A stretch of 64,000 nt of DNA from assembly GCA_963834365.1 (NCBI GenBank), contig CAWIBS010000028.1:28142-92141 (forward strand), given 5' to 3'. The translations under genes and the position numbers were made by a program. This DNA is from CAWJAP01 sp963834365 (lineage in GTDB: Bacteria; Acidobacteriota; Vicinamibacteria; Vicinamibacterales; Vicinamibacteraceae). This document shows positions 40,151-50,134 of the stretch, one piece after another (position 1 is the first letter of the stretch; each line of letters opens with the position of its first letter). Below the pieces are notes generated by a model. That model was not told where the DNA came from. It did not search any database and worked only from the letters and a program-made list of their open reading frames with translations.

Positions 40151-40552
40151 ATGAGAACGCTGGTCGGGGTCGAACCGGAATCACCGCCCTTGATGGAGCG
40201 CCTTGGCGGCGCGGGTCGAATCAACCCGCTCGTCGAGCGTCTGTGGAAATCTCTGTGTGCCGATCCCATGCTGGCGAAGGCGCTGGCCGGGGTCGATGCA
40301 GAGTGGTTCAAGAAAAGCGAGGCCGCCTTCCTGATCCAGGCCTTCGGCGGACCTGGCTCGACGCTCGATGTTCGTGAGCCGCTCGAGCTCGACAGCGAGC
40401 AAGTCTCCCGCTTCCTGCTGCACGTCCGCGCCGCTCTCGACGAACTGCCGTATCCTCACGCGGTCAAGGACGAGGCCTTCGTCGCCCTGCTCTGCCTGGC
40501 GCTCCGCGGCGGGGGAGACAGCCCTCTTAAGCCCAGAGCTCGCGTGTGTTGA
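40151..40552 (+). CDS. Globin-like protein lacking a proximal haem histidine
   Basis: Residues 25-120 resemble truncated haemoglobins: LVERLWKSLCADPMLAKALAGVDAEWF (helix B/E-like; quoted in parts), KKSEAAFLIQAFGGPGST and a final helix pair (SRFLLHVRAALDEL, DEAFVALLCLALRG). The usual REAHAxL segment carrying the proximal F8 histidine reads REPLELDSEQ at about 76-85, so a standard haem ligand is missing. If real, it is a haem-free globin-fold regulator or a pseudogene-like copy. The start at 40151 is chosen over the track's TTG at 40022 because upstream sequence is repeat-derived. The last 15 residues run into a repeat element. Confidence 0.45.
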   Translation: MRTLVGVEPESPPLMERLGGAGRINPLVERLWKSLCADPMLAKALAGVDAEWFKKSEAAFLIQAFGGPGSTLDVREPLELDSEQVSRFLLHVRAALDELPYPHAVKDEAFVALLCLALRGGGDSPLKPRARVC

Positions 40553-40637
40553 CAATGTGGCGCAGGCCTTCAGGCCTGCCCGCGCCCGCGTGGCCGGGCT
40601 GAAGCCCGGCGCCACCTTGGCGGGCGCGTTGTCAACA
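40547..40637. repeat. Double-hairpin repeat element (copy 1), with outer inverted repeat
   Basis: The core 40557-40615 has an outer GTGGCGC/GCGCCAC stem around two hairpins: GCAGGCCT-TC-AGGCCTGC and GCCGGGCT-GA-AGCCCGGC. A further 10-bp inverted repeat (GTGTTGACAA / TTGTCAACAC) flanks the core at 40546-40555 and 40629-40638. The same core occurs inverted at 57787-57846. Confidence 0.75.
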
Positions 40638-40684
40638 CAAGTGACTACACGTCCAGAAGTATTTTCGACGGGCGCCTCGACGCC

Positions 40685-40711
40685 TGTCGATTTGGTGGCC
40701 GCCCGCTCGAC
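40685..40711 (+). promoter_or_regulatory. Putative ECF42-type promoter of the DGPF gene
   Basis: TGTCGA (40685-40690) and CGAC (40708-40711) are separated by 17 bp and lie about 50 bp before the DGPF start. I recall that characterised ECF42 promoters have TGTCGA in the -35 region and CGA/TC in the -10 region. A matching sigma factor gene lies downstream. The inference rests on sequence match and gene context only. Confidence 0.5.
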
Positions 40712-40759
40712 GTGTGATAAGAGGACGGATTCCAATTACTCACCAAAGGAGCGGTCATC

Positions 40760-41134
40760 ATGAAATTCCTCAGCATTTACAAGTCGGTGGAAACCGGGGC
40801 GCCGCCATCTCAGGATGAGATGGCCAGGATGGGCAGGCTGATTGAGGAGGGGATGAAGGCCGGCTATCTCCTGGCGGTCGAGGGATGCCTGCCCAGCGCG
40901 ATGGGCGCCCGCGTCCGCCTGTCGAATGGCAAGGTGTCGGTGACCGACGGCCCGTTCACCGAAGCCAAGGAAGTGGTCGGCGGCCTGGCGATTCTGCAGG
41001 CGTCGTCCAAGGCCGAGGCAGTCGAACTGGTCAGGAAGTTCCTCAGCGTCGCCGGTGACGGTGAGTGCGAGCTCCGGCAGCTCTACGAGGCCGAGCCCGC
41101 CCCCAGACCAAAGGCGGCGGCCTCCTCGGGTTAG
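40760..41134 (+). CDS. YCII-type DGPF-domain protein
   Basis: The 124-residue product is a DGPF/YCII protein: MKFLSIYKSVETGAPPSQDE, then VSVTDGPFTEAKEVVGG with the diagnostic DGPF core, and a final VRKFLSVAGDGECELR. The YCII fold is related to muconolactone isomerase-like proteins, and the family's function is unknown. The gene sits directly before an ECF42-type sigma factor, the family's standard partner, and behind a candidate ECF42 promoter. The ribosome binding site AAAGGAG is 8 bases from the ATG. Confidence 0.9.
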   Translation: MKFLSIYKSVETGAPPSQDEMARMGRLIEEGMKAGYLLAVEGCLPSAMGARVRLSNGKVSVTDGPFTEAKEVVGGLAILQASSKAEAVELVRKFLSVAGDGECELRQLYEAEPAPRPKAAASSG

Positions 41135-41211
41135 ACCCACAGTCACTCAGCTGCCTGGGCCGGGCCCGTGCGCTCGCTCGGTGGACCGCCGAAGCCGTCG
41201 AGGAGGCGGTC

Positions 41212-41239
41212 AGCCCGGCCAACGCGGGCCCGGGCAGGC
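41212..41239. repeat. Partial copy of the double-hairpin element
   Basis: These 28 bp are identical to positions 57802-57829, running from the second arm of the first hairpin (AGCCCGGC) through the spacer to the start of the second hairpin (GCAGGC). It lies between the DGPF and sigma genes, so either the insertion is old and has lost its arms or it is a fragment. Confidence 0.6.
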
Positions 41240-41277
41240 AAGTCGTTGCATCCCGGGACAGGTCGGTGGTGTGATCG

Positions 41278-42554
41278 GTGACCGTGACGGTTGCCGACAC
41301 CCATCGGGCCATCGAGGCAGTCTGGCGGATCGAGTCACGCAAGCTCATCGCCGGGCTTGCGCGCATGGTCCGTGACATCGGCATCGCCGAGGAGCTCGCG
41401 CAGGACGCGCTCCTCGCCGCGCTCGAACAGTGGCCGGCGTCGGGCGTCCCCCGCAACCCGGCCGCCTGGTTGATGGCCGCCGCCAAGCATCGCGCCATCG
41501 ATCACTTCCGGCGTCTCAAGCGACTCGAACGCAAGCACGAGGAGCTTGGATACGAGCTGGAGGCGGAACGGGGGAGTGCCGTGGCAGACTTCGACGCGGC
41601 GCTGGACGACGACGTGGGCGACGATCAGCTGCGGCTCGTCTTCACCGCCTGTCATCCGGTGCTGTCCACGGAGGCGCGCGTCGCGCTCACGCTCCGTCTC
41701 ATCGGCGGATTGACGACGGAAGAAATTGCGCGCGCGTTCCTCGTTCCCGAATCAACGATCGCCCAGCGCATCGTCCGGGCCAAACGCACGCTGGCCAGGG
41801 AACGTGTGCCGTTCGAGCTGCCGCGCGGCGCGCGATCGTGCGGAGCGGCTGTCGTCGGTGCTCGAAGTCATCTACCTCGTGTTCAACGAGGGCTACACGG
41901 CGACGGCGGGCGACGACTGGATGCGGCCGGCGCTCTGCGACGACGCGCTGCGCCTCGGCCGCATCCTGGCCGGGCTCGCGCCCGAGGAGCCCGAAGTGCA
42001 CGGGCTCGTGGCGCTGATGGAGATTCAGGCATCGCGCGCGGCGGCGCGGGTCGGCCCGTCGGGCGAGCCGATTCTGCTCCTCGATCAGAACCGGGCCCGC
42101 TGGGATCGGCTCCTGATCGGGCGCGGGCTGGCGGCGCTCGAGCGCGCGGAGCGTCGGGGTGGCGCTGGGCGGTCCTTACACGCTGCAGGCTGCCATCGCC
42201 GCCTGTCATGCGCGGGCACGAACGGCGGCCGAGACCGACTGGGCCCGCATCGCCGCGCTCTATGAGGCGCTGGCACGCCGCACGCCGTCCCCGATCGTCG
42301 AGCTGAACCGGGCGGTGGCGGTGTCGATGGCCGTCGGGCCCGAGGCGGGCCTGGCGCTCGTCGATGCGCTCGTGTCCGAGCCGAGTCTCCAGAGCTACCA
42401 CCTGCTCCCGGGCGTGCGCGGCGACCTGCTCGCCAAGCTCCGGCGGTTCGACGAAGCCCGCTCCGAGTTCGAGCGCGCCGCCTCGCTCACGCGCAACGCC
42501 AGGGAAGGCAAGCTGCTCCTGGAACGCGCCGCCGCCTGCGCTCGCCAGTCCTGA
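41278..42554 (+). CDS. ECF42-type sigma factor with C-terminal TPR-like domain (two frameshifts)
   Basis: Region 2 is in residues about 8-80 (AIEAVWRIESRKLIAGLARM, EELAQDALLAALEQWP, NPAAWLMAAAKHRAIDHFRR) and region 4 in about 110-165 (LTLRLIGGLTTEEIARAFLV, ESTIAQRIVRAKRTLARERV). The large C-terminal extension (VYLVFNEGYTAT-like VIYLVFNEGY, SPIVELNRAVAVSM, KLRRFDEARSEFERAASLTR) is characteristic of ECF42, which has a TPR-like sensory tail. Frames shift near 41845 and 42160. The start is GTG at 41278. It probably transcribes its own DGPF neighbour; no anti-sigma gene is near, as usual for this group. Confidence 0.85.
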
Positions 42555-42630
42555 CCCACAAGTAGTCGTAGTGTCCGCCTTACTAATGAGGGGCAGCCGG
42601 ACCATGAACGACGAAGAAAGACGTCAATGC

Positions 42631-43865
42631 CTACTGTGGAACCGTGGCTTTGGGTTCGAGCTCCTGCTGCGTGACCGGGGCAGGAGGCCGGGCGATCGGT
42701 TCGCGCGCCCGCGACTGTTCGTCGCGCAGCCGCTGATACTCGGCCAGTGCTTTCTGCTGGGCCGCGGCGTTGCCGAGCGCGCGATGCGCCAGCGACAGCT
42801 GGTAGAAGCCGACCTCATCGCGCGGGTCGAGTGTCGTGGCCTTCTCGAGGAGCGGCACCGCGGCCGCGGGGGTTCCCAGGGCGACGAGGACGCGGCCGAG
42901 CCCGACGAGGGCCTCCTCGAACTCCGGATAGTGTGAAACCGCCGCTTCGAAAAATGTCCGCGCCTCGTCGAGCCTGCCCGCCTGACGATGAATCTCCCCG
43001 GCCTCGTAGGCGGCGTTGGCATTGGTCGGATCGATCGCCAGCTCCTGCTTGAACTCGTCGAGGGCGCTGGCCCGGTGGCCGGCGGCGTCCGATTCCGATC
43101 CGGCGCGCGCACGCGCGAGATGCACCCGGCCAAGCCGGAAGTGCAGGCCCGGCTTCCGCGGATCCTGCCGCAGGACCTCCGTGTACCGACTGGGTCGCCG
43201 CGTCGTAGAGTCCCTGACTCTCATTGGCTTCGCCAGCCGCCAGGTGCAGCCACGGAGAATCAGGCGCCACCTCCGCCAGCTTCATCGTCGTCACGTAGGC
43301 GTAGTTCGAGAACAGGCGGCCGGTCTGATACAGGATCTCGGCGTCGGACGGGATACAAGCGGGTGAGTTGCAGGGCGACGCCGACCGCATCCGCGTCGCG
43401 ACCGAGCCCGGTGTAGGCGCGCTGCAGGTGCAGGCCCGCCAGGCGTTTCAGCACCGGGTCTTTTGTCGCCCCAAATCCCTTTTCGAGCGGCGGCAGCGCT
43501 TCCTCGTACTGACCCAGCTCCGAGAGCGACATCGCCAGCAGCGTGTCCACGTTGGGCAGACCCGGCTTGAGCTTGATCGCCTGCCGGAGCGTCGGGACGG
43601 CCTGCGCGAACTTGCCCTGCTGAAAGTAGATGACGCCGAGCTGTGCGTGAACCTCCGCGGTCGTGGGGCTCAGTTGTCGCAGGGCTTCGAATGACTTCTC
43701 GGCGTCGGCGTAGCGCTTGTCGGCCAGGGCGCGCTCGCCCTCGCGCGCATGCCGCTGCAGCACGGCGGGGTCGGGCTGCTGAGCGAGCGCGTCGGACTGG
43801 CCTGCCCACAGCAGGCCCGCCATCGCGACCGCGCCGGCGAGTCGAGAGACATCGATCAGCATCAT
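42631..43865 (-). CDS. Exported tetratricopeptide-repeat protein (two frameshifts)
   Basis: A signal peptide (LAGAVAMAGLLWAGQSDALAQ) precedes about eight TPR units: ALADKRYADAEKSFEALRQL, AEVHAQLGVIYFQQGKFAQA, LPNVDTLLAMSLSELGQYEEA, and, after frame changes near 43370 and 43210, ILYQTGRLFSNYAYV, LHFRLGRVHLARA, NAAYEAGEIHRQAGRLDEA, EEALVGLGRVLVAL and ALAEYQRLRDEQ. The length is about 411 residues. The protein probably serves as a periplasmic scaffold. The start at 43865 follows from the signal peptide; the longer upstream frame translates palindromic repeats and is not real. Confidence 0.75.
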
Positions 43866-43896
43866 TCGTCGGACGCTGATCCTATCGTGAGTGGGG

Positions 43897-44038
43897 GGAC
43901 GGCGGGGCTGAAGCCCCGCCCTACCGTTGGTGGTCGGGACGGCGGGGCTGAAGCCCCGCCCTACCGCTATCGTGGCGGGAACGGCGGGGCTGAAGCCGCG
44001 CCCTACCATCGGTACCGGCAGCGGACCGTCAGGTCCGG
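43897..44038. repeat. Three tandem GGCGGGGCT hairpins and a fourth palindrome
   Basis: GGCGGGGCT-GA-AGCCCCGCC occurs at 43901-43920 and 43941-43960, and a near copy at 43983-44002; the unit repeats every 40 bp with conserved GGGAC before and CCTACC after. A fourth hairpin, CGGACC-GTCA-GGTCCG, follows at about 44022-44037. The array lies between the TPR start and the TonB receptor stop, which are both on the minus strand, so it could end receptor transcription. Confidence 0.7.
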
Positions 44039-44047
44039 CACTACCCG

Positions 44048-47000
44048 TCAGAATATGAACTTCAGACCCAGCTGGTTGATGCGGGCCGCGCGCGCCGATG
44101 TCACCACGCCGAAGTTGGCGACGTGAGGTTGGTCGAGACCCCCGAGAACTGCGTGTGGTTGAACGCGTTGAACGACTCGAGCCGGAACTGCAGGCGCATG
44201 CCGTGCCCGAGCTCGAAGTTCTTGAACAGGGCGAGGTCCAGGTTGTTCACGCCCGGGCCGCGCAGGGTGTTGCGGCCGAGGTTGCCGAGCTGCCGGCCGC
44301 CGGCTGCGCGAAGGCCGCGGTGTTGAACCAGCTGGGTCGCACTGCTCGACCGCCGGATCCGGGATCGCCGACCAGATTCGGCGCGGTTGGTGCCGAAGCG
44401 CGTCGTTGAGCCCGCCAAGGTCGGCGGCGGTGATGGTCAGCGGAAAGCCGCGCTGCCAGGTGTAGATGCCGTTCATCTGCCAGCCGCCGACGAGCGCGTT
44501 CTTCAGCGCCGGTGGCGTCGCCGGCGTACTTCTCGCCGTTGCCGAACGGCAGGTTGTAGACGAAGCTGCCGACCAGCCGATGGTCGACGTCGAAGTCCGA
44601 GAGCCCGTGGTCGCGCTCGGGATCGTGGTTGTTCGAGGAAGCCCTGCCAGCCGTTGAAGCCGCGTCGCGCCGATGCCCGCGGCGGCCGACTTGGTGTCGG
44701 TGCTCTTCGCCCAGGTGTAGGCGAAGCGTCAGCAGCGCGCCGCGGCCGCGGTGCTCGAGCTTGGTGTTGAACGCGTGGTAGTTCGATCGCCCGCTCCAGT
44801 CGCTGTCGATGTAGACGATGAAGTTCGGGAACGGCTTGCGGTCGCGCCACCGACAGGGGTTGGCCGCGATCGTAGGGCAGCGCCTGCGCGATGTTGCGCC
44901 GCATCAGCAGGTTGGTCCCCTTGGTGCCGATGTAGTTCAGCTCGAGCGTCGTGTTCGCGAACAGCTCGCGCTGCACGCCGAGCGACCACTGCTGCACGTA
45001 GGGGTTGCTCGGCTCCGGCGACTGGCTGACGGCGAGGAACGTGTTGGCGGCGGGCGTCGCGACTCCGGGCGCGGCGAAGCTCGGGAAGAGCGCGTCGGTC
45101 GTCTGCAGCGGCGTCGTCTGCCCGACCGACTGGATGTAGTTGCCGCGGCTCACGTACGGATAGATGTCGGCGGCGCCGTCGATCTCGCGGCCCTCGGCCG
45201 AGTCGAAGAACACGCCGTAGCCGCCGCGCACCACCGTCTCTTCGCCGAAGGGCCGGTACGCGAACCCGAGGCGCGGTGCGAACACCTTGTATTGGTCGGG
45301 GTTCTCGGGACTGCGCCGGCCCGCGTACCTGGTAGTAGCCGCCGTCCGACGATGCCCCCGTCGACGAGCGACTGGTCCGCGACGAGCAGACCGCCAGGCG
45401 CGTAGTCCAGGTTCCGCCAGGCCATGCGGTCTGCGCGTTTCGTACGGGCACGTTGCGATAGTCCCACCGCAGGCCCATGTTCACCGTCAGCGTGGAGCTC
45501 ACCCTCCAGTCGTCCTGGAAGTACGGCGCGAAGTACTTGAAGTTGAACTCGCGCGGGTTGCCCGGCGGCGCCGGGCACGCTGAAGGCCGCCGGCTGGAAG
45601 ATGCCGACTCCGAGTAGTACCCGAGCAGCATGTCCGCCACGCGGTCGCCGGTGAAGCCGACAGTTGAAGGACGTAGTTGCCGAGGAAGCCCGTGGCGAGG
45701 TCGCGCTGCAGCCACCACCGGCGGTAGTTGGCGCCGAAGTTCAGCGTGTGGCTGCCGCTCGATCCAGGTGGTGGTGTTGCTCAAGTCCCACATCGGCTGG
45801 TTGCTCGCGCTGAATAGGCGTTGACCGCGCCGCCCGTGCCCGCGTACCCGGTCATGCCGATGCTCGGGCACTCGCGCTGGACGTCGGGCATGTCCGTGAA
45901 CGTGCCGGTCACGTTGCAGGAAGTCGACGTCGGCCTGCGGACAGGGGATGCCATCCTGATCGGCCCGCGCGTCGACGCGGCCGATCCGGAACTGGTTGAC
46001 GAGGTTGTTGCGGACCGGCCAGGTGTGCGACACCTGCCAGTTGGTCGTGTCCTGCACGAACACGCGGTCGCCGATCTCCAGCAGGTTCGAGCTGGTGCGG
46101 TTCTCGTACGTCGATCTTCGTGTAGCGCACGAACACGCGGCCCAGAGCCGCCAGATCCTGGTCGCCGCGCAGCGTGAACTGGTCCTCGTTCTGCGGCAGC
46201 GTCCGGACGGCCTGATAGTTGCCTTGAGCCGACGCTGGCGTTCGGCGTCGGATACCAGTTGTTCCTCGAGCGCCAGCTGCGCCAGCCGGGAGAAACGCGA
46301 CTGGCGGGATGGTGTTGTTGGGGAACGGCTGGCCGGTCGAGCGGATCGATGATCGTCGTCGTGAACCGGCCGGCGAGCTGGTCGGGCGTCGGGCACGATG
46401 TAGAACGCGCTGGATCCGCGCTCGATCCGCGTCCCCTCGTAGTTGGCCAGGAAGAACGTCTTGTTGCGCCCGTCGTAGAACGGCAGCATCACCGGTCCGC
46501 CGACGACGAACCCGAACTGCTTCTGATCGAGCTCGGGCTGCGGCGCCGTCCGGTTGTCGAAGAAGTTCCGGGCGTCCAGCGCCTCGTTCCGGAAGAACCC
46601 GAAGACCGTGCCCGCGAGCCGGTTGGTGCCCGGTCTTGCTGACGATGTTGATCTGGTTCGAGCTGAAGCCGTACTCCGCCGAGTAGGTCGTCGTCTGCTC
46701 CTTGAACTCCTGGATCGCGTCGACCGAGAGGATCGCCGCCGGCGTGCCGAGCGACGTGTCGGTGTTGGCCGTCCCGTCGAGCATGAAGTTGTTCGACGTC
46801 GGCCGCGCGCCCATGATGCTGATGGCGTTGCCGGCGCCCTGCCGCATGCCGCCCTGCTCGCCGCCGGTCTCGACGGCGCCCGCGCCCGAGGAACAGCAGC
46901 TGCAGGAAGTTCCGGCCGTTGAGCGGCAGCTCCGTCACCTGCTTCTCGGTGATGTTGTGGCCGATGCTCGCGCTCGCCGTGTCGAGGGCCACGGCGGCCG

Positions 47001-47362
47001 ATCGCACCTCCACGGTCTCGCTGACGTTGCCGGCATCGAGCTGCAGGTCGATCGCGCTGGATCTGATCGACGTTGAGCCGCACACCGGACGTGATCGCGA
47101 TCTTGAAGCCGGATTGCTCCGCGGTGACGACGTACGAACCGACCGGGAGCAGGGGCACGACATACGCCCCGTCCGCGTTCGTCGTCGTTTCACGGGTCAG
47201 GCCCGTCTCCTCGTTGGTGACGACGACCTTCACTTTCTCCATGACGGCGCCGCTCGAGTCCTTGACCGACCCGGTGATCTGGCCGGTTGCGGTCTGAGCC
47301 TCGGTGACGGCGGGCGCCACGAGCATGGCAAGCACGGTACTGAGCAGAGCCACGTGTCGCAT
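44048..47362 (-). CDS. Second Oar-type TonB-dependent receptor (many frameshifts)
   Basis: The start at 47362 gives a signal peptide (HVALLSTVLAMLVAPAVTEA) and a regulatory-like domain (TATGQITGSVKDSSG, LPVGSYVVTAEQSGFK). Receptor motifs follow in shifting frames: NITEKQVTELPLNGRNFLQL, NNFMLDGTANTDTS, VDAIQEFKEQTTTYSAEYG, SNQINIVSKTG, FGFVVGGPV, and barrel pieces down to INQLGLKFIF with a terminal Phe and the stop at 44048-44050. At least ten frame changes occur between 44500 and 46950, far denser than elsewhere. Either this stretch was sequenced badly or the gene is decayed; the intact ends favour the former. It is divergent from the CRTAC1 gene. Confidence 0.75.
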
Positions 47363-47598
47363 CGCGAAATCCTCCCCTGTCGAATCCGGCCAGGTGCGGC
47401 GATTCAATCGTTCACGGGATGTCTGGTTGGCAGCGTCGTAAAGAGTACAAGCAGATACGTTCGGTCGCACCTGTTTTGTTGCGTGCCGCGCGCGTGTGTA
47501 ACGAAAAGGACTTGCGTGACTGTCAGTCGGCGCGTTCACCGACGAGCTTGCGGTGCTGCGCATCCTGAGGGACGTGCCGCTGACGATAGAATGCGCGC

Positions 47599-49264
47599 GT
47601 GAAATCGATGCTCGCTGCTGCATGTGGATTCGCACTCGCGGCATCGATCGTTGTCGCGCCCGTTGATCCAACGCATTGGTTTCGCGACATTACTTTGGAT
47701 GCTGGGATCCATTTCAAGCGTCACGCGGATCCTGAAAAGCTTTACATCATGGAGACGATGGGCGGAGGGGTGGCACTGTTCGACTACGACAACGACGGCC
47801 TCGTGGACATCTATCTCGTGGACTCGCTCAGCGTGAAGACGGCGGGTGACCCCAAGGCGGCACGGAGCGCGCTCTATCGGAATCTCGGGAAGGGCACGTT
47901 CGAGGACGTGACCGAGAAGGCCGGTGTGGGACATCCGGGATGGGGGATGGGCGCGTGCACCGCCGACGTCGACGGTGACGGCCGCCAGGATCTCTACGTG
48001 ACCGCGTTCGGCGGCAACCATCTGTATCGCAACGCCGGCGACGGCAGGTTCGAGGACGTCTCGCAGCGATACGGCGTCGGCGCCAGCGGATCGTCGAGCG
48101 GGTGCGGCTTCGCCGACTACGACCGCGATGGTGACCTGGACCTGTTCGTCAGTCGATACGTGCGGGTCGATCTCGGGAACCTGCCCCGGCCCGGCGGTGC
48201 CAGCCACTGTCAGTATCGGGGGCTCACGGTGCAGTTGCGGGCCGCGCGGCCTCGACGGCGAGTCGGACCTGCTTTTCCGCAATGCCGGCGACGGCCGCTT
48301 CGAGGACGTGAGCGACCGCGCGGGCGTCTCGGATCCGAAGGGGCATCGCGGGCTCGGGGTCGCGTGGTTCGACTACGACCGCGACGGCTGGATCGATCTC
48401 TATGTCGCGAACGACGCCGGGCCGAGCCTCCTGTATCACAACGAGAAGGACGGCACCTTCAAGGAGGTCGGATTCGCGGCCGGCGTGGCCGTGAGCGAAG
48501 ACGGCTCGGAGCAGGGCGGCATGGGGGTCGCGGTCGGCGACTACGACAACAGCGGCCGCCCGAGCCTGTTCAAGACCAACTTCGCCGACGAATCCAACAA
48601 CCTGTACCGCAACGACGGCGCGCAGTTCACCGACGTGTCGTTCCAGTCCCGCACGGCGCCGCCGAGCGTTCCGCTCGTCGGGTGGGGCGCGGCGTTCTTC
48701 GACTACGACAACGACGGGTTCCTCGACCTCGTCGCGGTCAACGGACACGTGTATCCGCAGCTCGAGAAGCCGCCGCCCGGCGCGTCCGGCTACCGCCAGC
48801 GGGCGCTGCTCTATCGCAACAAGCGGGACGGCACCTTCGAGGAGGTTGCGGCCGCCGCTGGTCCCGCGTTGACGACGCCTCGCGCGAGCCGCGGCCTGGC
48901 CGCCGGCGATCTCGACAACGACGGCCGGCTCGATCTCGTGATCAACGACGTGGACGGCGGACCGCAGGTGCTGCGGAACGAGGTCGGCGAGGTGGGCAAC
49001 TGGCTCCTCGTGCGGCTTGCAGGGGCGGGGCAGAACACCAGTGCGATTGGCGCGGTCGTCACGGTGCGCGCCGGCGCGCTCAGCCTGACTCGCGTCGTCC
49101 AGAGCGGCACCAGCTACCTCTCGCAGGACGACCAGCGCCAGCATTTCGGGATTGGGAAGGCGGTCGAGGCCGAGAGCGTCGAGGTGCGGTGGCCCGACGG
49201 CACGACGAGCCGGAAGGAGCGTGTCAAGGCCAATCAGGTGCTCGTCATCGAGCAGTCGCGCTGA
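47599..49264 (+). CDS. CRTAC1/UnbV-type FG-GAP (VCBS) repeat protein (one frameshift)
   Basis: After a signal peptide (MLAAACGFALAASIVVAP) the protein of about 555 residues has repeated FG-GAP/VCBS strands with calcium-loop acidic residues: ALFDYDNDGLVDIYLVD, TADVDGDGRQDLYVTAF, GFADYDRDGDLDLFVSR, WFDYDRDGWIDLYVAND, FFDYDNDGFLDLVAVNG, GDLDNDGRLDLVINDVDGG. The C-terminal ASPIC/UnbV domain is present (NWLLVRLAGAGQNTSAIGAV, QHFGIGKAVEAESVEVRWPD). Frames shift near 48235. Such proteins form large secreted or outer-surface propellers that bind calcium and ligands. It starts 236 bp from the receptor start, divergently. Confidence 0.85.
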
Positions 49265-49359
49265 GACGATTCTGTCGAGATCGCGCCGCATTCCTGTCAG
49301 CGCGCGCCAGGTTCGCGCTACACTCGACGGGATAGCCTGTGTGTGTGAGGTGAATGGGA

Positions 49360-50077
49360 ATGGATCAGTATCGAGTAGCGCCCCATCAAGTGGCGCGTGT
49401 TGCAACATCCGCCGAAATCGATCGGATTTCAACGTTTCTGCGGGCCGTTTACGGCTGGATGTGTGTCGGTCTCGGGATCACCGCGGCAGTCGCCTACGGA
49501 GTCGCCGGGTCCCCGGCGATTGTCGAGACGATCGCCGGCAACCGGCTCGTCTTCTGGGCGCTGATCATCGCGCAGCTCGGCATCGTCTTCGTGATGTCGG
49601 CGCGCGTGGATCGGTTGTCGCCCGGGACGGCGGGAGCTGCTCTTCCTGGGCTACTCCGCCCTGACCGGCGTCACGATGGCGTTCGTCCTGCTGGCGTACA
49701 CCGGGGCCTCCGTTGCGTCGACCTTCGTCGTCACGGCGGGCATGTTCGGCACGCTGGCGCTCTACGGGACGATGACCTCGCGGAGCCTGGCGTCGTGGGG
49801 CCAGTTCCTGTTCATGGGCCTGATTGGCGTGGTGCTGGCGTCGGTCGTCGGCATTTTCTGGCACAGCGACGCGCTGCAGTTCGTCATCGCCTTCTGCGGC
49901 GTCTTCGTCTTCACGGGCCTGACGGCGTATGACGCCCAGCGGCTCCGCAACATGGCGCTGGCGCTCCCCGACGGGCAGGTCGGCTCCCACGCCATCGTCG
50001 GCGCGCTGTCGCTCTACCTGAACTTCATCAACCTGTTCCTGATGTTGCTGCGGCTGTTCGGCGGACGCCGGGACTGA
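49360..50077 (+). CDS. Bax inhibitor-1/YccA family membrane protein (one frameshift)
   Basis: Seven membrane helices can be traced: FLRAVYGWMCVGLGITAAVAYG, VFWALIIAQLGIVFVMSA, then after a frame change near 49630 VLLAYTGASVASTFVVTAG, WGQFLFMGLIGVVLASVVGI, LQFVIAFCGVFVFTGLTAYD and LSLYLNFINLFLMLLRLF. The AYDAQRLRNM segment following helix 6 and the FINLFLMLLRLFG end match the TMBIM/YccA family, which includes calcium leak channels and protease modulators (YccA and FtsH). I chose ATG 49360 because GAGG is 9 bases upstream; ATG 49354 is equally close in frame but poorly spaced. Confidence 0.85.
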
Positions 50078-50090
50078 CCGGTCCTGGTGG

Positions 50091-50110
50091 GACAGCCCTT
50101 CAGGGCTGTC
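50091..50110. terminator. Hairpin between convergent genes
   Basis: The 20-bp sequence GACAGCCC-TTCA-GGGCTGTC is a perfect 8-bp stem with a 4-base loop. It lies 13 bp after the Bax-inhibitor-type stop and before the OmpA stop (opposite strand). It has no U tract, so its termination role is uncertain; it belongs to the same style of GGCT/AGCC hairpins found across the window. Confidence 0.45.
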
Positions 50111-50134
50111 TCCACGACAGATTCAGGTCGGGCG

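Noticed and set aside
43866..44009. N-terminal extension of the TPR protein
   Set aside because: The extra residues translate the GGCGGGGCT hairpins; the signal peptide begins at 43865.
47363..47671. Upstream extension of the second TonB receptor to 47671
   Set aside because: The receptor's signal peptide begins at 47362; the extension overlaps the divergent CRTAC1 gene and has no motif.
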